Below are positions 61,272 through 64,000 of a stretch of DNA of 64,000 bases, one piece after another. The notes below the pieces were generated by a model. That model was not told where the DNA came from and ran no database searches. It saw only the letters and a list, made by a program, of their open reading frames with translations. The position numbers and the translations under genes are program-made. Origin of the DNA: Coriobacteriaceae bacterium (GTDB taxonomy: Bacteria > Actinomycetota > Coriobacteriia > Coriobacteriales > QAMH01); NCBI GenBank assembly GCA_025992705.1, contig DAJPGJ010000001.1:1798001-1862000 (forward strand). Direction: 5' to 3'. Within the stretch, counting starts at the first letter, position 1, and each line of letters starts with the position of its first letter.

Positions 61272-62708
61272 ATGACCGATAAGAAAGCCCGTCGCTTTAA
61301 CCTGACCACGTGGATACTCATATCGCTTGTCGCGGGCATCATCGTGGGCCTCGCGTGCAGCTATCTCATTCCGGCTGGCTCACCCGCCGATGACATCTTC
61401 ATCGAGGGCATCTGCTATGTCTGCGGCCAATGGTTCGTGCGCCTCATGCAGATGCTCGTCGTTCCGCTTGTCTTCTGCTCGATCGTCTGCGGCGCGGCGT
61501 CCATGAGCGACCCCAAGATGCTCGGCAAGGTCGGCATCGGCACCATCGCAATCTACTTGCTCACCACGGCGCTTGCCGTCGTCATCGCCATCATGCTTGC
61601 CGAGGTCTGCAAGCCGGGCATGGGGCTTGACATGGCAGCCATCGTCGCCGTCGAGCCAACCGTGACAACAACCGAGCAAACCTTCGCCGAGATGCTCATC
61701 AACATCATCCCCAAGAACGTCGTGACGGCGATGAACAACGGCGACATGCTTCCCATCATCTTCTTCGCCCTCATGCTCGGCTTCATCTTGGGACGTCTTG
61801 GCAAGAAGGTCGCCACGGTCAATCGCTTCTTCACGCAGTTCAACGCCATCATGATGAAGATGATCGGCGTCATCCTGCGCGTCGCCCCCATTGGCATCTT
61901 CTGCCTCATCACGCGCACCTTCTGCAATTTGGGCATCTCGGGCGTGCTGCCCATGGTCAAGTTCATCGGCACCGTGTACCTCGGACTTGCCGTACAACTG
62001 CTCGTCGTCTACATGCTCATCCTCTTCATCGGCACGCGCCTCAACCCCTTCCACTTCCTGCACAAGTTCTGGCCGGTCATGGCATTCGCGTTCTCCACGA
62101 GCTCGAGCAACGCCACCATCCCGCTCAACATGGAGACGCTCGAGAAGAAGATGGGTGTCGACAATCGCGTCGCCTCCTTCACCATCCCGCTGGGTGCCAC
62201 CATCAACATGGACGGCACCGCCATCATGCAGGGTGCTGCCGTCGTCTTCATCGCCCAGGCATTTGGCATTGACCTTACGTTCGCCGCACTCGTCACCGTC
62301 GTGCTCACGGCCGTGACCGCCTCCATTGGCACGGCCGGCGTACCCGGCGTGGGCACCATCATGCTCGCCATGGTCTTCGATTCCATCGGGCTTCCTGCCG
62401 AGGGCGTTGCGATGATCATGGGCATCGACCGCCTCCTCGACATGGGTCGCACCGCCATCAACATCACGGGCGATGCTGTCGTCACGACCGTCATGGCGAA
62501 CTTTGTCGGGTTGCTCGACAAGGACGTATACCGCAACAAGGACTACGGTGCGATCAGCGAGTCGGAACTCGACGCACCGACCGATCCCGTCGATTATGAT
62601 GAGTTTACCGAGCATGGCGATCCCACCGAAGTTGGCGAGCAGGGAGAGCCGGATCGATTCAAGGACATGGACTACCCAACCGTCGGCAAGGGAGCAGACA
62701 ATGAGTAA
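61272..62708 (+). CDS. Dicarboxylate/amino acid:cation symporter (DAACS family)
   Basis: A 478-residue member of the GltP/GltPh family of sodium- or proton-coupled glutamate/aspartate/dicarboxylate importers. Eight transmembrane helices and two hairpins are visible; hallmarks are MLVVPLVFCSIVCGAASMS, the serine-rich HP1 loop FSTSSSNATIPLN, and the TM7 motif NMDGTAIMQGAAVVFIAQ. HP2 carries SIGTAGVPGVGT. The C-terminal 55 residues are acidic and cytoplasmic. The substrate is not certain; nearby gdhA makes glutamate plausible. GAAGGA precedes ATG 61272. Its end overlaps the hydrolase gene by eight bases. Confidence 0.93.
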   Translation: MTDKKARRFNLTTWILISLVAGIIVGLACSYLIPAGSPADDIFIEGICYVCGQWFVRLMQMLVVPLVFCSIVCGAASMSDPKMLGKVGIGTIAIYLLTTALAVVIAIMLAEVCKPGMGLDMAAIVAVEPTVTTTEQTFAEMLINIIPKNVVTAMNNGDMLPIIFFALMLGFILGRLGKKVATVNRFFTQFNAIMMKMIGVILRVAPIGIFCLITRTFCNLGISGVLPMVKFIGTVYLGLAVQLLVVYMLILFIGTRLNPFHFLHKFWPVMAFAFSTSSSNATIPLNMETLEKKMGVDNRVASFTIPLGATINMDGTAIMQGAAVVFIAQAFGIDLTFAALVTVVLTAVTASIGTAGVPGVGTIMLAMVFDSIGLPAEGVAMIMGIDRLLDMGRTAINITGDAVVTTVMANFVGLLDKDVYRNKDYGAISESELDAPTDPVDYDEFTEHGDPTEVGEQGEPDRFKDMDYPTVGKGADNE

Positions 62709-63525
62709 CTACCAAGTTGAGGACCTGATTCTCGAGCATGACGAGAAGAGCATCTTCGGCCGCATCTACCTTCCTGACGAAGCCGCGAACGGCAAGCGCG
62801 TGCCGCTCGTGATCTGCGCCCATGGCTTCGGCGGCAACAACGAGTCCTGCGAAGCCTACGCACGCGAGTTCGCAAAACGCGGCTATGCAGCCTACTGCCT
62901 CGATTTCTGTGGTGCGGCCAATTCCAAATCGAGTGGCGACACGAGCGAGATGACCATCTTCACCGAGCAGGCTGATATGGAGGATGCCTATACGGAGCTT
63001 GCAGAGCTCAGCTACGTCGACCTCAATAACGTCTTCCTCTTTGGCATGAGCATGGGCGGTGCCGTTGCCGCACTTGCCGCCGCGAACAAGAGCAGCCTCA
63101 TCAAGGGGCTCATCCTGCTCTATCCCGCTTTCAGCATTCCCGGCGACGTACGACGCGCGTGGCCCAACCGCGATGAGTTTCCCGAGAGCTTTGGCATCTT
63201 CAACGCCGAGGTCGGTCGCGCCTTCATCGAGGCAATCTATGACTTCGACTTTTACGAACACATCGCCAAATACACCGGCCCCGTACTTATCCTGCACGGC
63301 ATGAGTGACGACATCGTCGCATCGGGCTATTCCGTACGCGCCGTCAACATCTACCCGCGCGCAGACCTCGAACTCATCGGAGAGGTCGGTCACGGCTTTA
63401 CGGGCGGTGCCTTCAAGTACGCCGTACGCAAGATTGTCGGCTTCCTCGATGAGGAGGCTGACCTCCCCGACGAGTCAGGCCTTAACGGCGACCTGAACTT
63501 CAAGGGCGGCGGGATGTTCGGCTAA
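62701..63525 (+). CDS. Alpha/beta hydrolase
   Basis: A 274-residue serine hydrolase of the alpha/beta fold. HGFGGNNESCEAYAREFA forms the oxyanion region, the nucleophile is in FGMSMGGAVA (G-x-S-x-G, about residue 118), the acid in LHGMSDDIV (about 203) and the histidine in GEVGHGFTGG (about 235). The substrate is unknown; carboxylesterase or peptidase-like activity is possible. ATG 62701 has GGGAG upstream and overlaps the symporter end by eight bases, so the two are co-translated. Confidence 0.9.
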   Translation: MSNYQVEDLILEHDEKSIFGRIYLPDEAANGKRVPLVICAHGFGGNNESCEAYAREFAKRGYAAYCLDFCGAANSKSSGDTSEMTIFTEQADMEDAYTELAELSYVDLNNVFLFGMSMGGAVAALAAANKSSLIKGLILLYPAFSIPGDVRRAWPNRDEFPESFGIFNAEVGRAFIEAIYDFDFYEHIAKYTGPVLILHGMSDDIVASGYSVRAVNIYPRADLELIGEVGHGFTGGAFKYAVRKIVGFLDEEADLPDESGLNGDLNFKGGGMFG

Positions 63526-63535
63526 GCGCAACGCG

Positions 63536-63605
63536 GTGGGACAAGGGGACAGGTCATTTGCCCCACGAACCCCAGTGGGACAAATGACCTGTCCCCTTGT
63601 CCCAC
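63536..63605. repeat. 70-bp palindrome with GAACCCCA loop
   Basis: 31-base arms (63536-63566 and 63575-63605) with one mismatch around the loop GAACCCCA, ten bases after the hydrolase gene. The inner arm and loop are the same as at 58600, differing only at the outer ends. Confidence 0.95.
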
Positions 63606-63623
63606 TTGTCCGCCCGAATATGC

Positions 63624-64000
63624 TTAGGCCTGACTGTGCAGGCCGCGCCCCTCGATGACGATGTAGTGAACCGCCATCGGACCGTGAACGCCCTCGACGC
63701 GCACGAGCTCGATGTCCGCCGTCGCCGACGGACCGCTGATGAAGCAGATCTGCGAGGGTAGGTTCTCGCCCGCCGGTGCGCCTTCCTCGTCAAGCGCCGC
63801 AAGCCAGTCACCCATCGTCGCCTTCACATCGGCCGCGTTGACGATGGCGATGTGGACGGTTGGCAGCAGGCTGATGGAGCGACCGCATTTCTCGCTGCAC
63901 GGTTGAACAATGGTCGCGGTCTCTGCGATGCCACTCTGGGCAAACGTAATGCCGTAGCGTGCGACATTGCATGCATCGACCATGGCATCACGACCGGCCG
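63624..64000 (-). CDS. LutC/LUD domain protein, 5' end outside the window
   Basis: The visible 125 residues are the C-terminal part of a LUD (lactate utilization, LutC/YkgG) domain: ESGIAET-type QSGIAETATIVQP, the LLPTVHIAIVNAADV strand, FISGPSATADIELVRVEGVHGP and the terminal HYIVIEG. The reading frame stays open to the window edge, so the start and the first part of the domain lie outside. Proteins of this family work with LutA/LutB iron-sulfur proteins in lactate oxidation; whether that applies here depends on upstream genes. Confidence 0.8.
   Translation of the reverse strand, partial: AGRDAMVDACNVARYGITFAQSGIAETATIVQPCSEKCGRSISLLPTVHIAIVNAADVKATMGDWLAALDEEGAPAGENLPSQICFISGPSATADIELVRVEGVHGPMAVHYIVIEGRGLHSQA

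Noticed and set aside
1..64000. tRNA or rRNA genes
   Set aside because: I saw no T-loop motif in a cloverleaf context or conserved rRNA sequence in the gaps; a covariance-model search would be needed to be certain.

Overview
The window reads as a chromosomal segment of an anaerobic, high-GC actinobacterium. The class Coriobacteriia, and within it an Eggerthellales-type organism, is my best guess. The reasons are a complete SUF iron-sulfur operon, an anaerobic ribonucleotide reductase, a NarGHI plus formate dehydrogenase plus ModABC respiratory block, a LemA/DUF2207 pair, and a GC-rich backbone with AT-richer glycan genes. The species is inferred, not shown. I saw no rRNA, tRNA or CRISPR array.

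Layout. 1-12.2 kb: a surface-polysaccharide locus bracketed by two DUF4012 paralogues, one intact and one cut short. It holds a DUF4422 protein, a galactofuranosyltransferase-like (Gtf3) protein, GT4 and GT2 transferases, a flippase, a polymerase-like membrane protein and a priming sugar-phosphate transferase. 12.3-15.6 kb: membrane proteins (one unknown, DUF2207, LemA). 15.8-20.9 kb: sufCBDSU. 21.1-27.5 kb: mnmA, a second cysteine desulfurase, a polyphosphate kinase with a 265-residue acidic/lysine tail, and a TraX-like protein, all on the minus strand. 27.6-32.4 kb: trmB and modABC, with a ModB that carries a large extracytoplasmic N-terminal region.

32.4-46.9 kb: a formate-to-nitrate respiratory block. 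narK-narG-narH-narI are followed on the same strand by a three-subunit formate dehydrogenase (cysteine instead of selenocysteine, no Tat signal, NrfD-like anchor). narJ is divergent from narK, and a formate/nitrite channel follows. Molybdate uptake (ModABC), both molybdoenzymes, the NarJ chaperone, nitrate/nitrite exchange (NarK) and the FNT channel make a coherent set. 47-54 kb: a NYN-LOTUS protein, an IS30-family element sitting in the exact centre of a 100-bp palindrome, a FeoA-FeoB fusion, a YgjP-like metalloprotease and a patatin. 53.5-58.5 kb: nrdDG with NrdR-like boxes and gdhA. 58.7-64 kb: a CCG iron-sulfur protein with a FAD oxidoreductase that has a degenerate dinucleotide motif, a dicarboxylate/amino-acid symporter, an alpha/beta hydrolase, and a LutC-like gene running off the edge.

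The most distinctive non-coding signal is a family of long, almost perfect palindromes at gene ends. They share words and, in three copies, a GAACYCCA loop. One copy forms the signal-peptide coding region of the DUF2207 gene, and another contains the trmB stop codon.
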